Origin: Rostrohypoxylon terebratum
Taxonomy: Eukaryota > Ascomycota > Sordariomycetes > Xylariales > Hypoxylaceae
Direction: 5' to 3'
NCBI GenBank assembly: GCA_022497145.1
Contig: MU386021.1
Coordinates: forward strand, 1 to 41,052
Length of the DNA stretch: 41,052 bases
Each line of letters opens with the position of its first letter. The first letter of the stretch is position 1. Below the pieces are notes generated by a model. The model did no database searches. It was not told the DNA's origin and was given only the letters and a program-made list of their open reading frames with translations. The position numbers and the translations under genes were made by a program. Shown piece by piece: positions 1 through 10,692 of this stretch.

Positions 1-94
1 GATGATTTGGAGATCGACTCCATCGACTCACTTTTGAGAGTCACGTGACCCTCGGTCCGTTTTATCCTCCGGATGTATTACTTGGATCGTAACA
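1..94. mobile_element. Probable terminal part of an LTR, cut by the window edge
   Basis: From the palindrome TCACGTGA onward this stretch follows the end of the solo LTR at 19464-19858 read on its opposite strand. Both have CACGTGACCCTCGG, then a CCTCCG block about 20 bases later, and both end in TCGTRACA. The CA end would fall at position 94. The other end and any target-site duplication lie outside the window, so a complete element cannot be shown. The similarity is by eye over about 55 bases. Confidence 0.45.
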
Positions 95-242
95 TGTGTG
101 ATGGATGGCTGATATACATAGATAGGACCCTGACCTCTATATCTAGCAGTCTATGCATCTACTTCCATGTTCAACTAGATGTTTTCTAGTCTTACATTTT
201 ACCATGTGTACTACCTATAGCAAGCTCTTCTTGTTGTTCTGA

Positions 243-1732
243 TTACTTATACTCACACGTTAGTAAGTCTCCTCTTTCACAGTCTTAGGTTAAAGCTCGT
301 CATAAAAACACCCAAATGCACTTACCTGATCAATAGGCTTGACCTCCACAAGCAACTTCCCCATATTCCCACCATTGAACAAGTTACTTATCGCAGTCTC
401 TGCCACCTTGAGACCTCCCTTCACAATAGTCTCCTTGCGCTTAAGCTTGCCCTCGACAATCCACTGACTGAGCTGCTTCTTCGCCTCGGAAAATTCCTTC
501 AGGTAGTCGGTGACGATGAACCCTTCCATGCGGACGCGCTGGGTCGTCACGACCTGTATGTTCCGGACGCCGGGGGCTTTCTCGAGGGCATTGTACCGGC
601 TGATGCTCCCGCACATCACGAAGCGCGCGTGCGTCGCTGCTCGGCTGAGCGCTAGATCGAGGACTGCGAGGTGTGTCAGCTACTATCCCCTCAAGAAATT
701 CCCCAATGAAAGAATGAAATGTAGAGCCCCTCGCAGGGTCTAAACACATTCAGACAACCAAGAACGGGAAGGTAGGTATATCCATACTTTCACCCCCGAC
801 ATTATCCCAATAAACATCGATGAAATCCGGCGTCGCCTTCGCGAAGTCCTCCTTAAAAGTCGGTGACTTGTAGTTCAGCGCGACGTCGAACCCGAGCTCC
901 TCCGTCAGCACCTTGCACTTCTCGTCCGAGCCCGCGATCCCGATGACGCGCGCGCCGTGGATCTTCGCGATCTGGCCGGCCACCGATCCCGTCGCGCCCG
1001 CCGCCCCGGACACCACGACCGTCTCCCCGGCCTTGGGCTTCCCGATATCTCGCAGGCCGAAGTAGGCCGTCAACCCGGTCGGACCTGCCGAGGGTTAGAA
1101 GTTGTCGCATAATTACCTACTGCCTACCCATATCCTGGAACGGTATGCCCCAATGCTTGGTGGGGTAACGCTGTATTTCAGGGGGGAGGGGGGTGGGGGG
1201 TGTTAGCAACTAACCGGCAGCGCCTATAGCGTCCGTGAGCCGCGTTCCCTTAGGCAAGTCGATCAGCGAGACCACGTCCTCGGCCACGACGGCAACCTCG
1301 GTCCAGCCGCTCCAAACGAACACGTAATCGCCCTCCTTAACTTTCCCGCCCTTGCTCGCCAGCACTCTAGCGATGCACCCGCCGCGCATTTTCTCCCCAA
1401 TGGCGACGGGAGGGGTGTATGATCGGACGTCTGACGAAATGGGTTAGCGCTCGGGAATCGCGATGCAGGTTTGGGGCTAACTCCGAATAACTGGGAGAGA
1501 TGAAAGATGAAAATGTAGGGAATCGAAATTGGTGAGGTACTAGGTACTGACCGTACAGCCATGTACGCATGGCTGGATCTAAGGATAGGTAGATATTCTC
1601 GACGAGAACCTCTCCGTCCTTCAGGTCGTTGGCGGTAGGAGCATCGGTCTCCACGAGATTGAAAGTCTTCCCCGGCACGATGTCGCCCTTAGGGCGCTCG
1701 GCAAGGTGAAACGTTAGATTCTTGCGAGCCAT
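243..1732 (-). CDS. NADP-dependent MDR-family oxidoreductase (alkenal/quinone reductase type), five exons
   Basis: This is a medium-chain dehydrogenase/reductase of the leukotriene B4 12-hydroxydehydrogenase / alkenal double-bond reductase group, which uses NADPH to reduce C=C bonds of enals and enones. Exons are 1732-1552, 1430-1215, 1084-788, 663-326 and a short last exon at 251-243. Phases agree at every junction and give 346 residues, the usual family length. Visible marks are the N-terminal LSLDPAMRTWLYD, the GLTAYFGL segment, the nucleotide-binding loop VVSGAAGATGSVAGQIAK and the DVYWDNVGGE motif. No zinc-ligand cysteines are seen, as expected for this zinc-free branch. The last exon (Tyr-Lys-stop) is the least certain: an alternative acceptor at 240/239 would end the gene near 215. 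The protein should be cytosolic and self-contained. Confidence 0.88.
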
Positions 1733-2946
1733 TGCGCCTAATAAACAAGGAGAATGAATGGTCTACGGAAAAAATGAAAAAAAGAATTAGTGAGATCTTT
1801 AAAATTGATTTGGTATGAGATTATTTGTGATTCTTCTCCTTAAAAAATCATCAAGAAATAGGGATTGTTTTAGGTGTCACGAAGCGGGGACTAGGACCGA
1901 CACTTGAGACGATTTATAAGCTAAATCCACCTAAGAGCCTGCCTTGAAATACAAAGGCTTGCCGCTAATCTGCGTGCCATTCTAGGTATCGATATCATCA
2001 CTAATAGCTGGCCAAGGACTCTTTATCGGTGTTAAACTGTATTACCTGAATACGGCATGACATCATGATACGAATAATGAGAAGATGGCCTCAGCCATTG
2101 AATCCAAGCCAGTGACATTAGGCCGAAGAGGGTTTTGGTTGACAGGGGCATAAATAGCATCCACTAAGCTAGGCCTTATCTAGCGGTGAATATAGCTACT
2201 AGGTTACGTGACATGACATCTATCCATTGTGCCGAGGTCCACTGAAGACTAGTCTCGTCACCGTTGCCATCGGCAGTCTTTTCATCCGCAGCACGGCCAA
2301 AGATTGGTAATATCCTCTATCTTTAAATTGATCATACTATACTAATCACATAAATATGAGGCGAGCAGAAGCATAGGACTCATTTGAATTCTTCGAATTT
2401 CCCTACGCCTCAAAAGGGTCGGGCTCATCACTATAATACCTTCAGCAAATGTACCAACAACTCAACTGTTCGTTTGAGCAAGTCGGCCATCAGCAATGCT
2501 TTTAAATATATAGGGGGTATCATCGTATCCATTCATCGCGTATGCTCATTCGCCGTCAATTCCACTAGACAGCTTGGTCTTCTTCGAACCTATGCGAACT
2601 AATCATTGAAATAGACATGCGATCGAAACGTACCCCGTATAACACATCAAAAGGTAGGGAAGCAGCAGATTTGTATGATCGAACAAAACGGCCTATATGT
2701 TCTAATAGTCCATGGGACAAGACAACCTGGCTTGTAAACATGAGATGTATTGTAATTGTCAAGGCCCATCTCATGTCGATGTATAGCAATGCTAATCCGA
2801 CACGTGATACCAAATCACCAAGTGTTAAGACGACGTGGCAGATGACGAAACATGCCAAATGCCATGAGCACACCAATACATAAGCGATTCGTTGTCGAAG
2901 ATTGGAGATGATGTAGGCAAGCGAGACTTGTACATTTATAGCCGCA
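1733..2946. other. Intergenic, no supported gene
   Basis: This stretch separates the 5' end of the MDR oxidoreductase gene from the 3' end of the Myb gene. The open frames are short, lack recognisable domains and overlap on both strands (2565-2883), so I call none of them. No tRNA or obvious repeat was seen. The first ~150 bases should hold the promoter of the oxidoreductase gene. Confidence 0.5.
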
Positions 2947-5900
2947 TTATAAACGTGCTGGGATGCTCTCTACTTCGCTCGCGTTTGTGTCGCTACTAAG
3001 CTCATCATCATTCGGAGCCTGCACTTCCTCTTGGCTAGACTCCTCAATGACCTCGCGAATTGGCCTTCGCTTCCTCTGAAACCGCCTCTGGGATATCGTA
3101 CTCTTGAATATGGTGCTATTGCGTTTTTGACTTTGTCGAACCCTTTGTGGGGAAATTTCGGTGCTGGAGGGCGCATCGGCCGATGGTTCGCGATTCAGGC
3201 TTTTGTTCTCGTCATTACCGAGATCAACACTGCCACGCAAGCTTTCGTCCGTCCCATTTGCCATAGAGACATCTTCATCTTTAGAATCATTGTCTGAAGG
3301 TCCCTTAGATTCAATGTCCTCCTCTTGGCGATTATTGTCCTCGCTAACATGATCGCTCTTTTGGTTAACTTCATCTTCACCCTCGTCCTCATCTTTATCG
3401 GTTTGATCATCTTCATTGCTCTCTTCAGTCTCTTGGGCTTCCTCGGCTTCCTCACTGCTTCCCTCGTCTCCGCTATCATCATCGTCGGTCATAATGACGC
3501 GGTTCGGAGTCTTCGGGGCACGGTGAATCTTCAAAATCTTCTGAATTTTGTGCTCCATGTCGCTATATTCCATGCTGATGTCATAAGAGCGACCACTGGG
3601 ATATTCGAGCTTGCGTGTTTCTCGGTATTTCTTGCCTAGTTGTATGGTAATCTCTGGGATGGTCATGATATTCCAGTCAGGAACGGAATGTCTCAAGCGA
3701 TACCAAGCCAACATGATAGTAGGCCGTGTCCAACGGTCCTCTAAATGAAGTGATCTGACCTTGGCCCAAGGAATTCGGCTATCCGCTTTGACACCAGAGG
3801 CATCAACAGCCTTAACGATGCTAAATCGGTCGCGGTTAGACATCGCATCTGCCTCGTCCCGGGCCTTCTGGATCATCTGATCCACTGACATGACTTCATC
3901 ACCGTCTATGCTACCGCGGTTGGGTCCATGTCGATTGATGATTTTCCATTTCTGTATGCATTGAAGACGGCTACGGGTCCGATCCATCAGCTCACTAACT
4001 CTCTGCCAATCAATGAGCTCCTCATCCGCTTCCTGCACCCTGATTTTTCCTAGTCTGCGTTGCTCGCGAATCGCTTGAAGGGCCTCGGAAATGATGGCCT
4101 GGAGCTTCTCCTCTTCGTCCAAAGTCCACGGATCGGATCGACGGTTGTCACCACATATAGCATAGTTGCGCACGCGGTCTCTCACATCTTCCGGGTGACG
4201 ATTGATGATTTTGCCGATAAGAGCATACTTGTTGCCATGCTGCTTCCATATTCTCTCTAGTTCCTCTTGTTGTTCTTCCGTCCACGTTCCTCGGGCAACA
4301 AAGTTGTGGAATTTGCGACGACATTGATTTATCACCTTCTGACGAGCACGATTCGGACATGCGGCTACAATACAAGCCCAGAATTCCTGAGAGTGAACCT
4401 CCTTGGGGTTGCCTTGAATGAGCGTATTGACTTGGGTTTGAGTCAAATTGTGATCAGCCCTCCAATGTTCAACAGCTTGGGTAATATTACGGAGTTCAAA
4501 ATCGCTAAATGGGCCAGTGGTTAATTCATGGGGTCCTGTCTTGGGTGTTTTAGGGGGGATGCTTCGCTTTTGAGATGGTGTCTTCGGTGCCGATGCCTTC
4601 GGTGCCGATGCCTTCGGTGTAGATGTCCCAGGTGTTGGACGATCTACGGCTTTACCCTTGAGCATAGTTGAAATTTTGGCCTGCTTTTTCTCGGCCGGTC
4701 TTGAGGGTCCGGCAATTGGGGGTGAGGGCTGGACTTTCGTGTCAATGAAACTTTCCTCCGCCAGGCGTTCAAAGAAGGTGGGCTTAACAACACGTTTTCG
4801 TGCTGAATGATTCTTGGGTTTGTGATGTTCTTCTATATTGGAGACGGAGGACTCTGCCTCTTCCTCGTCATCTGGACGATACTCATCATTGGTAGCGTCG
4901 ATATCTGCCAAGGACTTAGAATCAGACTCGACGTCAGTACGCATGTTCTCATTCTTTTCGCTCTCATTGACTCCCTCATTGATTTTAGACTTGTAGTTGC
5001 TCTGGTCATCTTCATCGATATCCATGCGGTCTGGTTCACGCTCTTTGTCTCGTTCGTCTTGTTCTTCGTATTCTTCTTCGTCTTGATGTCCATGTCCTTG
5101 GCTAGCTGATTGACCGGCTTCCGATGCCAAATCATCGTTATCGCGCTCGTCTCCAGAGCCATTAGGTTGTCGTCCGTCATAGGATCTAGAGTCGTCTTCG
5201 ACAGGCTCCACTTTCATCTCATCATCGGAGGCTACGTCGGGATCATGTGTGGCGGATTCCGGATCAAGGTCAATGTGATTAGTATCTATATAGGAAATCG
5301 ATTGCGGAGGCAAGGAAGGTTCCCGGCCAAAATCGTCAGGCGGTTGCTCTGGGGCCGTATCGTTTTGTACAGATTCTTTGTCTACTCTTAGCTTCCCATT
5401 CTTCCTATGATCGGCATATAGACTTTCGGCTAGGCTACTGAACGGGATTGCATTACTGGCCGAGTCACCCTTGTCATGACGATGCTTGCGTTTCTTCTTC
5501 TTTCTAGGTTGGCTACCTGGGGTCTCAGTCTTCTGCCTCTTCGACGACCGATGCTTCGAAGGCGTAGGGTCAACGATTGCATCATGACCAGAATGTAAGG
5601 ACGAAGTCGGATGCTCTTGATTGTTGCCGAGATCTGAAGATGCAAGTTGTTGTAATCTTCGCTTTTCCTTTTTCTTCTGTCGACGACGTTTCTTAGCAGA
5701 ATACGAAAGCTGTTCGCCTTGTGAAGGTAGGTCGCTCGTGTATTTTCCATTACTCCGTATAGGATTGAGATTTGAAGGAGCATGAGGAGTTGTTATTGGT
5801 AGACGAGGTGGTGGGAGGATGGGTGAATCACTAGATCGCTTCTCGACTTTGAAATTGGATCTATTATTTGGTGTTGATATCTTTTTCTTGTGATCCGGCG

Positions 5901-6180
5901 ATGAGGGTACCTCATGTTTCATACCAGCTATCGTGGGGGATGTTTGAGGAAGGTTACGGTCGAATGCGGGGATGGGGTGTCGTTGATTTGTCAAATATTC
6001 GTTGGATGTTGTAGTAGGTTTGGATCGGTTCATCGGCGTAGAGGCGTGAACTTGGCTCGAATAGACAATGTCTGGGGAAGGGTGACGCGACGCATTTTGA
6101 GACCAGGAAGGCGAAGAACCTAACTTTTCCTCCTCACCATCCTCCTCGGCCTTCACTTCCTTGCTATTTTGATTCCCCAT
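2947..6180 (-). CDS. reb1: Reb1/TTF1-like Myb-domain DNA-binding protein
   Basis: This is a single-exon gene of 1077 residues. Residues about 555-760 hold tandem Myb/SANT-type repeats. They include GTWTEEQQEELERIWKQHG near 630, DPWTLDEEEKL near 685 and IDWQRVSELM...CIQKWKIIN near 723-750, preceded by a helical segment (FSDFELRNITQAVEHWRAD) typical of Reb1 and TTF-1. Such proteins bind rDNA spacer and promoter sites, terminate RNA polymerase I and act as general regulatory factors in the nucleus. The N-terminal half is low-complexity and basic, with Lys-rich stretches (KKRRRQKKKEKRR near 165, KKKKRKHRHDKG near 230) that look like nuclear or nucleolar signals. Acidic tracts flank the DNA-binding core (about 310-470 and 890-980). 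The ATG at 6180 begins MGNQNSKEVK. Orthology to Reb1 rather than another Myb paralogue is likely but not proven. Confidence 0.82.
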   Translation of the reverse strand: MGNQNSKEVKAEEDGEEEKLGSSPSWSQNASRHPSPDIVYSSQVHASTPMNRSKPTTTSNEYLTNQRHPIPAFDRNLPQTSPTIAGMKHEVPSSPDHKKKISTPNNRSNFKVEKRSSDSPILPPPRLPITTPHAPSNLNPIRSNGKYTSDLPSQGEQLSYSAKKRRRQKKKEKRRLQQLASSDLGNNQEHPTSSLHSGHDAIVDPTPSKHRSSKRQKTETPGSQPRKKKKRKHRHDKGDSASNAIPFSSLAESLYADHRKNGKLRVDKESVQNDTAPEQPPDDFGREPSLPPQSISYIDTNHIDLDPESATHDPDVASDDEMKVEPVEDDSRSYDGRQPNGSGDERDNDDLASEAGQSASQGHGHQDEEEYEEQDERDKEREPDRMDIDEDDQSNYKSKINEGVNESEKNENMRTDVESDSKSLADIDATNDEYRPDDEEEAESSVSNIEEHHKPKNHSARKRVVKPTFFERLAEESFIDTKVQPSPPIAGPSRPAEKKQAKISTMLKGKAVDRPTPGTSTPKASAPKASAPKTPSQKRSIPPKTPKTGPHELTTGPFSDFELRNITQAVEHWRADHNLTQTQVNTLIQGNPKEVHSQEFWACIVAACPNRARQKVINQCRRKFHNFVARGTWTEEQQEELERIWKQHGNKYALIGKIINRHPEDVRDRVRNYAICGDNRRSDPWTLDEEEKLQAIISEALQAIREQRRLGKIRVQEADEELIDWQRVSELMDRTRSRLQCIQKWKIINRHGPNRGSIDGDEVMSVDQMIQKARDEADAMSNRDRFSIVKAVDASGVKADSRIPWAKVRSLHLEDRWTRPTIMLAWYRLRHSVPDWNIMTIPEITIQLGKKYRETRKLEYPSGRSYDISMEYSDMEHKIQKILKIHRAPKTPNRVIMTDDDDSGDEGSSEEAEEAQETEESNEDDQTDKDEDEGEDEVNQKSDHVSEDNNRQEEDIESKGPSDNDSKDEDVSMANGTDESLRGSVDLGNDENKSLNREPSADAPSSTEISPQRVRQSQKRNSTIFKSTISQRRFQRKRRPIREVIEESSQEEVQAPNDDELSSDTNASEVESIPARL
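4582..4620 (-). repeat. 15-bp tandem repeat inside the Myb gene
   Basis: The unit TTCGGTGCCGATGCC occurs twice in tandem, followed by a diverged third start (TTCGGTGTAGATG). On the coding strand it encodes repeated Ala-Ser/Pro-Lys units (KASAPKASAPK) in the disordered linker just before the Myb repeats. The length is a multiple of three, so copy-number change would not break the frame. Confidence 0.7.
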
Positions 6181-7098
6181 GACTAGCGCATCGTCATGTC
6201 CCTTACACGGGACATATCAGGCCATATGTGTGAGTTGGATGGGTCGAAGCCCGCGACGAGGAAGTTGAGACTCGCCGGAATGAGAAGGCGCTCCACTGTT
6301 CTGAAAGAGAGAGAAGAGCGGGTTGGAGATGAAGGGGGGTTGGTGTTGGTGGAGGAAAAGAAGGAATTTGGAAGGGTTGGAAAAGACAGTAGGTAGTAGA
6401 GAGGAAAAATGTTATAATGCGACTGTCGGCCCTGGGGAGTAAGAAAAAGGGCAGAGATAAGCTTGATACCTTAGGTAGACAAATAATAGGCTTCGGTGCA
6501 AGGCTTTCACAAGGTTCCTATGCGATAGAACTCAAAAATGTTTGCAACTGTCACTTGTCATGAGTGAGGCAGGTAGGTAATTAAAAGTCGCACATTCGGG
6601 TTGACGATATCTGGCTGCGTCGCGTCTCAACTCTAGATTTAAAAAAAAAAATTGTTAATTCGATGGAAACGCGAAAAGCCAAGCACCTGGAATCCGCGCT
6701 GATTAGTTGTCTTGATTACCTAATAATAATGCGGGGTTCTGATACTTACACTTTATTGGTTGAACTTACTAACTTAATCTGTGATTTCCATTACCTCGAT
6801 CGTGAATTATTGTTTGCATGAAGATATCGTTAAGTACGACCATCGTTAAAATTCATAAAGGTAAAAAAGGGGGTCTCATGTAGAAACTGAAAATATCCTA
6901 TCCATTGATCATTTTTACCAAAAATTTACTCCCTTTGTCGAATCTGGATGTGGACATATATGTATCTTGTAACTGTCTAGGTAGGGCTCACAAGGTCACC
7001 CAGCATCTACATAGTATAGCACCAATCTATAATGCCAAGACTTTAGAATATGACAGTGAATATTATCAATATCCAGCAATCTAACCCCCCCTATCAAA
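6181..7098. other. Intergenic, promoter side of the Myb gene
   Basis: About 0.9 kb between the start of the Myb gene and the end of the amidohydrolase gene. A purine-rich tract (about 6300-6400) directly upstream of the Myb ATG is probably 5' untranslated or promoter sequence. A frame on the + strand there (6196-6396) has no domain and is not called. The rest is AT-rich and I see no gene, tRNA or repeat. Confidence 0.5.
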
Positions 7099-9987
7099 CT
7101 ATGAAAACACCATAACTTCCTCCCCAACACCTCCACCCACCGCCCGAACTCTCGCCCCAATCTCCAACGGGCTCCCCTCAAACACCACAAACTCCCTCTC
7201 ATCTTCCGACCCACTCTCTTCCAGCCCCAGCATCTTGTACACATTATCCGACACCAAATCCAGCGCATCCTTCTCGCTTAATCTGCCCTCGCCATTCTTA
7301 TACGCAATACCGGCGAGCAGCCCGACGTCGCGCACAAGCCAGTCCTCCTCAATACCAACAGCGACGCGGACACCAGCGGCGACGAGCGCATCGACAGCAG
7401 TCCCGTTCGTAAGCGGGGCCCCTGTCAAAGCTCTTCGTTGATCCCAGCTGTTGCGGTATGAGAGGAGAGGACTAAGCACAACGCCGACGTCTGCGGCGGC
7501 TAGCTCGTCGGCCAAGAGGAAGGACTCGGCGCCGCCGATGAGGATCAGCTTAATCTCACCAGCAGCGGTGCCTCGTGACCGTGAGGAAGAAATAGCCTTA
7601 TCGACGACCTCTTTTACCTTCAGGATAGCGGCGATAGCATCGGCGCTTTGGACACTAATGGCTAGAGGAAGTTCGCCGGCGATTACTTTCGCTAAGAACG
7701 CAGTTTCCGTGTACGGATCCGTGGTCGAGGCGTTAGCGTCCGCGGCAGCAGCCTCGAGGAGCTTGTGTCGTAACTCGTTGACCGCGTTGGAGATCGAAGT
7801 ACTGCCCCGCTTCGCGCTGAGATCTAGTGTATAGTGCACAGCGACATCGTTGGCAAATATCGCGCCGTGGTCGAGGGCGTGTTTCGCAGCTGTGCGGAAT
7901 CCAACGCTGGTTCCCTGGTGGGTTCCTTGTCCCGAGTACTTGGGTGCCGAGATCGCTCGTGTGACGCCGTATCGGTGTGCGTAATGAAGTTTCTTCGTGT
8001 CGAGCGCGAGCCCGTCTACGCCTCGACTGAAAATGCCAGGGCCACCACCATTGTCGGTATCCTTTTCGGCGTCAATGCCGTTGAGCCCTAAAAGAGAACC
8101 AAATACCGTGAACGGCCTAGTCAAGTAGCCGTTTTGAAGGGAAATGATTTTGGTGCCCGACTTGGAAGCGATTTCTATTTCCTCTTCGCAAACTCCTACA
8201 CACGTGATCTTGCCTCCTGAAATTGCAACCGTCGAATTCTGGCTATGAGCACCTGATTGGAACCCAGGCGATAGGAAGGACTTGGAAACTCCCGTAAATA
8301 TCACGTTACCTGTAGAACTAACTTCCTCGGCGATGGCAGGGACTTTCGGAAGAGAGCTAGGAGAAGTGAATGGTTTCCTCAATTCAACAGGGTCATCAAA
8401 TTGTGCGGTTCCGTCAATCCAAACCTGGACTGGCGCCGCGCCAACGCTTAGTGGGTCGCTATCCCATACCACGATGTCGGCATCAAATCCAGGCTTCACC
8501 TTTCCTATCCGCTGCCCCAATCCCAGTCTTTCGGCCGGGGCTGTCGTAACAGCAGCCAAAGCGGCATGGTACGATAGACCATATCCAAAGGATTTGGCAG
8601 CCTCGAAGACAACATGCTGAGCATTCAAGACCGGATTGTCGCTCACGTAGATCGGGGTCAAGCCATTCTCATATAGCACCTTGCCGGCATATTCGGACCC
8701 GATGTATGCTTCGGCTTTGTACCACATGTTATCAGCAAATAGAGCCGAAGCAGGCGGAGAGTCACCCCACGCTCGCTTAAGAACTTCGGGCACGAGGTAC
8801 GTCTGGTGTGCATGGTGGAAGGCCCGAACCGGGAATTTGAATTCGTTGGTGTGGTCCACGAACGCTTCCAAGTCAGGAACCGTGTAACAATGCGTGTTAA
8901 CATGGACATGTCCGCGTAACACAGCACCCAGTGTCTCCCATTGCAAATCTTGTGGGAGGTAGCTATTTATCCGTTCAACGCCTACAGTTTCAGCCAGGGT
9001 ACACCAATCATTTTGTTCTTGAACCAACTTGGCGGCTTGTTCGAAAGCGTGTCTGAAGTCCCAAGATTCGCCTAGTCGACTCGTAGGTCCATGTTCTCCA
9101 GCTTTTCCGTAAGTTCGCTTCGAGTTCTCGCCACAGGCCATCTTGATGTACCGCCAATTACGATCGGGGTCAGCTAGCAGGTCACTTATAGAAGTTTCAT
9201 TGCGGCCGTCCGGCTCGCCAACAGCGTGTTTGATGACATAAGCCTCCCCTCCAATATTATTGCTAGAACCCGGCAAAACCAAGCTCGTCGTAACTCCTCC
9301 ACTTTTAATGACCTGGATCTGGTGATCGAAAACATTAATTCCATCAATGGACCGTACATACGGCGTAATATTCGAGCCCATCTCATTCGTGTCGTCGTTG
9401 CCATTTAATTCTGGTAAGCTATCCACGCCGGCGTGACTGTGCATGTCGATGATGCCGCTAGTAAGCGGGCGACCTTTGGCATCCCAAATTAGTGTCTCGG
9501 ATGAAAGCGAGCCGACATCAATGCCCTTCCGCACTTCCTTGATCAGACCGTATTCCAGCAGCACATCGGCTTCAATCCACTCAAACCCCTTCCCAGCCCG
9601 CGCGTCCTCCTCACTCGTCCCATCGACAGGTTCGCCGACCCAAACCCGCGCATTCTGGATCAGTGTCGGTTGATACCCGTCCACGTACCGCGCATTGCGC
9701 TCCCGGCCCAACCCGATCGGGTCTTGCGGCTTCGAACGCAGTTTAGCACATACCCGTAAGTCCTCCGCCAATTTCTCGGCGGAGAGTTTGGATACTGGGC
9801 TATGTCGGGGGAACGAGCTGATCTGTCTCCATTGCGCATACACGATAAACGCAAGACACGCCAAAGCGACGAACTTCAATCCCCTCGACCGTCGGACGGG
9901 CCAGCGTCTACGTCGCTCCGGCGACGGCGACCCTACCGCCGTGTACTGCGGCGGGAGCTCGCCTTTCTCGTACCCCGATTCTTTCAT
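7099..9987 (-). CDS. Membrane-anchored amidohydrolase-superfamily protein
   Basis: Single exon, 962 residues. The N-terminus is short, basic (ERRRRWPVRRSRG) and followed by one hydrophobic segment at about residues 37-52 (KFVALACLAFIVYAQW), so it is probably a type II membrane protein with the enzyme outside the cytosol. The metal-dependent amidohydrolase signature is clear: SGIIDMHSHAG near 177 (HxH), HVHVNTHCY near 364, FHHAHQTY near 390, and GFDADIVVWDSDP at the end of the first catalytic region. Fungal pipelines often label such proteins carbohydrate esterase family 9 (N-acetylglucosamine-6-phosphate deacetylase-like) or imidazolonepropionase-like; the substrate cannot be read from sequence. 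After about residue 560 a second amidohydrolase-like region follows (IFTGVSKSFLSPG onward) without obvious metal ligands, which makes the protein about twice the length of single-domain relatives. The start MKESGYEKGE is the first Met of the open frame. Confidence 0.83.
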   Translation of the reverse strand: MKESGYEKGELPPQYTAVGSPSPERRRRWPVRRSRGLKFVALACLAFIVYAQWRQISSFPRHSPVSKLSAEKLAEDLRVCAKLRSKPQDPIGLGRERNARYVDGYQPTLIQNARVWVGEPVDGTSEEDARAGKGFEWIEADVLLEYGLIKEVRKGIDVGSLSSETLIWDAKGRPLTSGIIDMHSHAGVDSLPELNGNDDTNEMGSNITPYVRSIDGINVFDHQIQVIKSGGVTTSLVLPGSSNNIGGEAYVIKHAVGEPDGRNETSISDLLADPDRNWRYIKMACGENSKRTYGKAGEHGPTSRLGESWDFRHAFEQAAKLVQEQNDWCTLAETVGVERINSYLPQDLQWETLGAVLRGHVHVNTHCYTVPDLEAFVDHTNEFKFPVRAFHHAHQTYLVPEVLKRAWGDSPPASALFADNMWYKAEAYIGSEYAGKVLYENGLTPIYVSDNPVLNAQHVVFEAAKSFGYGLSYHAALAAVTTAPAERLGLGQRIGKVKPGFDADIVVWDSDPLSVGAAPVQVWIDGTAQFDDPVELRKPFTSPSSLPKVPAIAEEVSSTGNVIFTGVSKSFLSPGFQSGAHSQNSTVAISGGKITCVGVCEEEIEIASKSGTKIISLQNGYLTRPFTVFGSLLGLNGIDAEKDTDNGGGPGIFSRGVDGLALDTKKLHYAHRYGVTRAISAPKYSGQGTHQGTSVGFRTAAKHALDHGAIFANDVAVHYTLDLSAKRGSTSISNAVNELRHKLLEAAAADANASTTDPYTETAFLAKVIAGELPLAISVQSADAIAAILKVKEVVDKAISSSRSRGTAAGEIKLILIGGAESFLLADELAAADVGVVLSPLLSYRNSWDQRRALTGAPLTNGTAVDALVAAGVRVAVGIEEDWLVRDVGLLAGIAYKNGEGRLSEKDALDLVSDNVYKMLGLEESGSEDEREFVVFEGSPLEIGARVRAVGGGVGEEVMVFS

Positions 9988-10692
9988 GATGATTCCTCGT
10001 GAATGAACGACATATGCGAAGGAAGTGAGAAGATAGACGGAGGTAAAGGAGGGTGTGTGTGTTGAAGAAGAGGTTGGTGTAGGACATATTAGTAGTACTA
10101 GGTAACTAGGTTACATCATTGGAGCTCCCCACGGGCGCTCCATTCCAGCTGGTTTTAGCCAATTATAGAAGGCCTAGTAGAAGGTCTAGGCGCGATCTAC
10201 GGGGCTCCCTAGCGCGCCTTTACTTGCGCCAACCCCCACTACGATAACGCCAGCGCTATTGTTCGTGTTCCCGGCGTCACCTCCGGCGGCTTTATTCCAA
10301 AATATAGCTTACCTAATCCTACGTACAACATTGAATACATTAACCTAAGATATTAATCGTATTCTTCATCATCTATATGGACATATCAATGGCAATCCTA
10401 CTCATTCTCATTGCTGTTTATCATATGTAAGTTAATTACCTGGTTTACTGGGCCCATTGGAGAAAGCCTCTGTAGGAGTCTCAAGCATTAGAGAGAAGTC
10501 TGTTCTATTTTCACACTGCAAAATCAATAGTTCTGAGAGTGTATCATCACGAAATCATCATCTATTTTCTCCGTGTATCTCATACGGTGGGGTATCGTAA
10601 GACCAGCACCAATATCAAATCCATCTCAACCTCCTTGTTATCCATGAACTTCCGTAGGCCAGCTTTTGTCAAATGCGCAACGAAATGGTTTC
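9988..10692. other. Intergenic, no supported gene
   Basis: About 0.7 kb upstream of the amidohydrolase gene. It contains a GC-rich patch (about 10120-10300) and then AT-rich sequence. I see no gene, tRNA or repeat. The short + strand frames that run into 10800 are antisense to the thioredoxin-like ORF. Confidence 0.5.

Noticed and set aside
1114..1160. Possible extra exon (KHWGIPFQDMG) in the MDR oxidoreductase
   Set aside because: Including it breaks the codon phase; direct splicing 1215 to 1084 keeps phase and gives the family-typical AIGAAGPTGLTAYFGL.
2384..2883. Small frames on both strands between the first two genes
   Set aside because: Overlapping, lacking domains and with mostly non-ATG starts.
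3325..5391. Hydrophobic + strand frames opposite the Myb gene (3325-3639, 4807-5109, 5110-5391)
   Set aside because: They are the complement of Asp/Glu- and Lys-rich coding sequence, which reads as Val/Ile/Phe/Leu on the other strand; not real membrane proteins.
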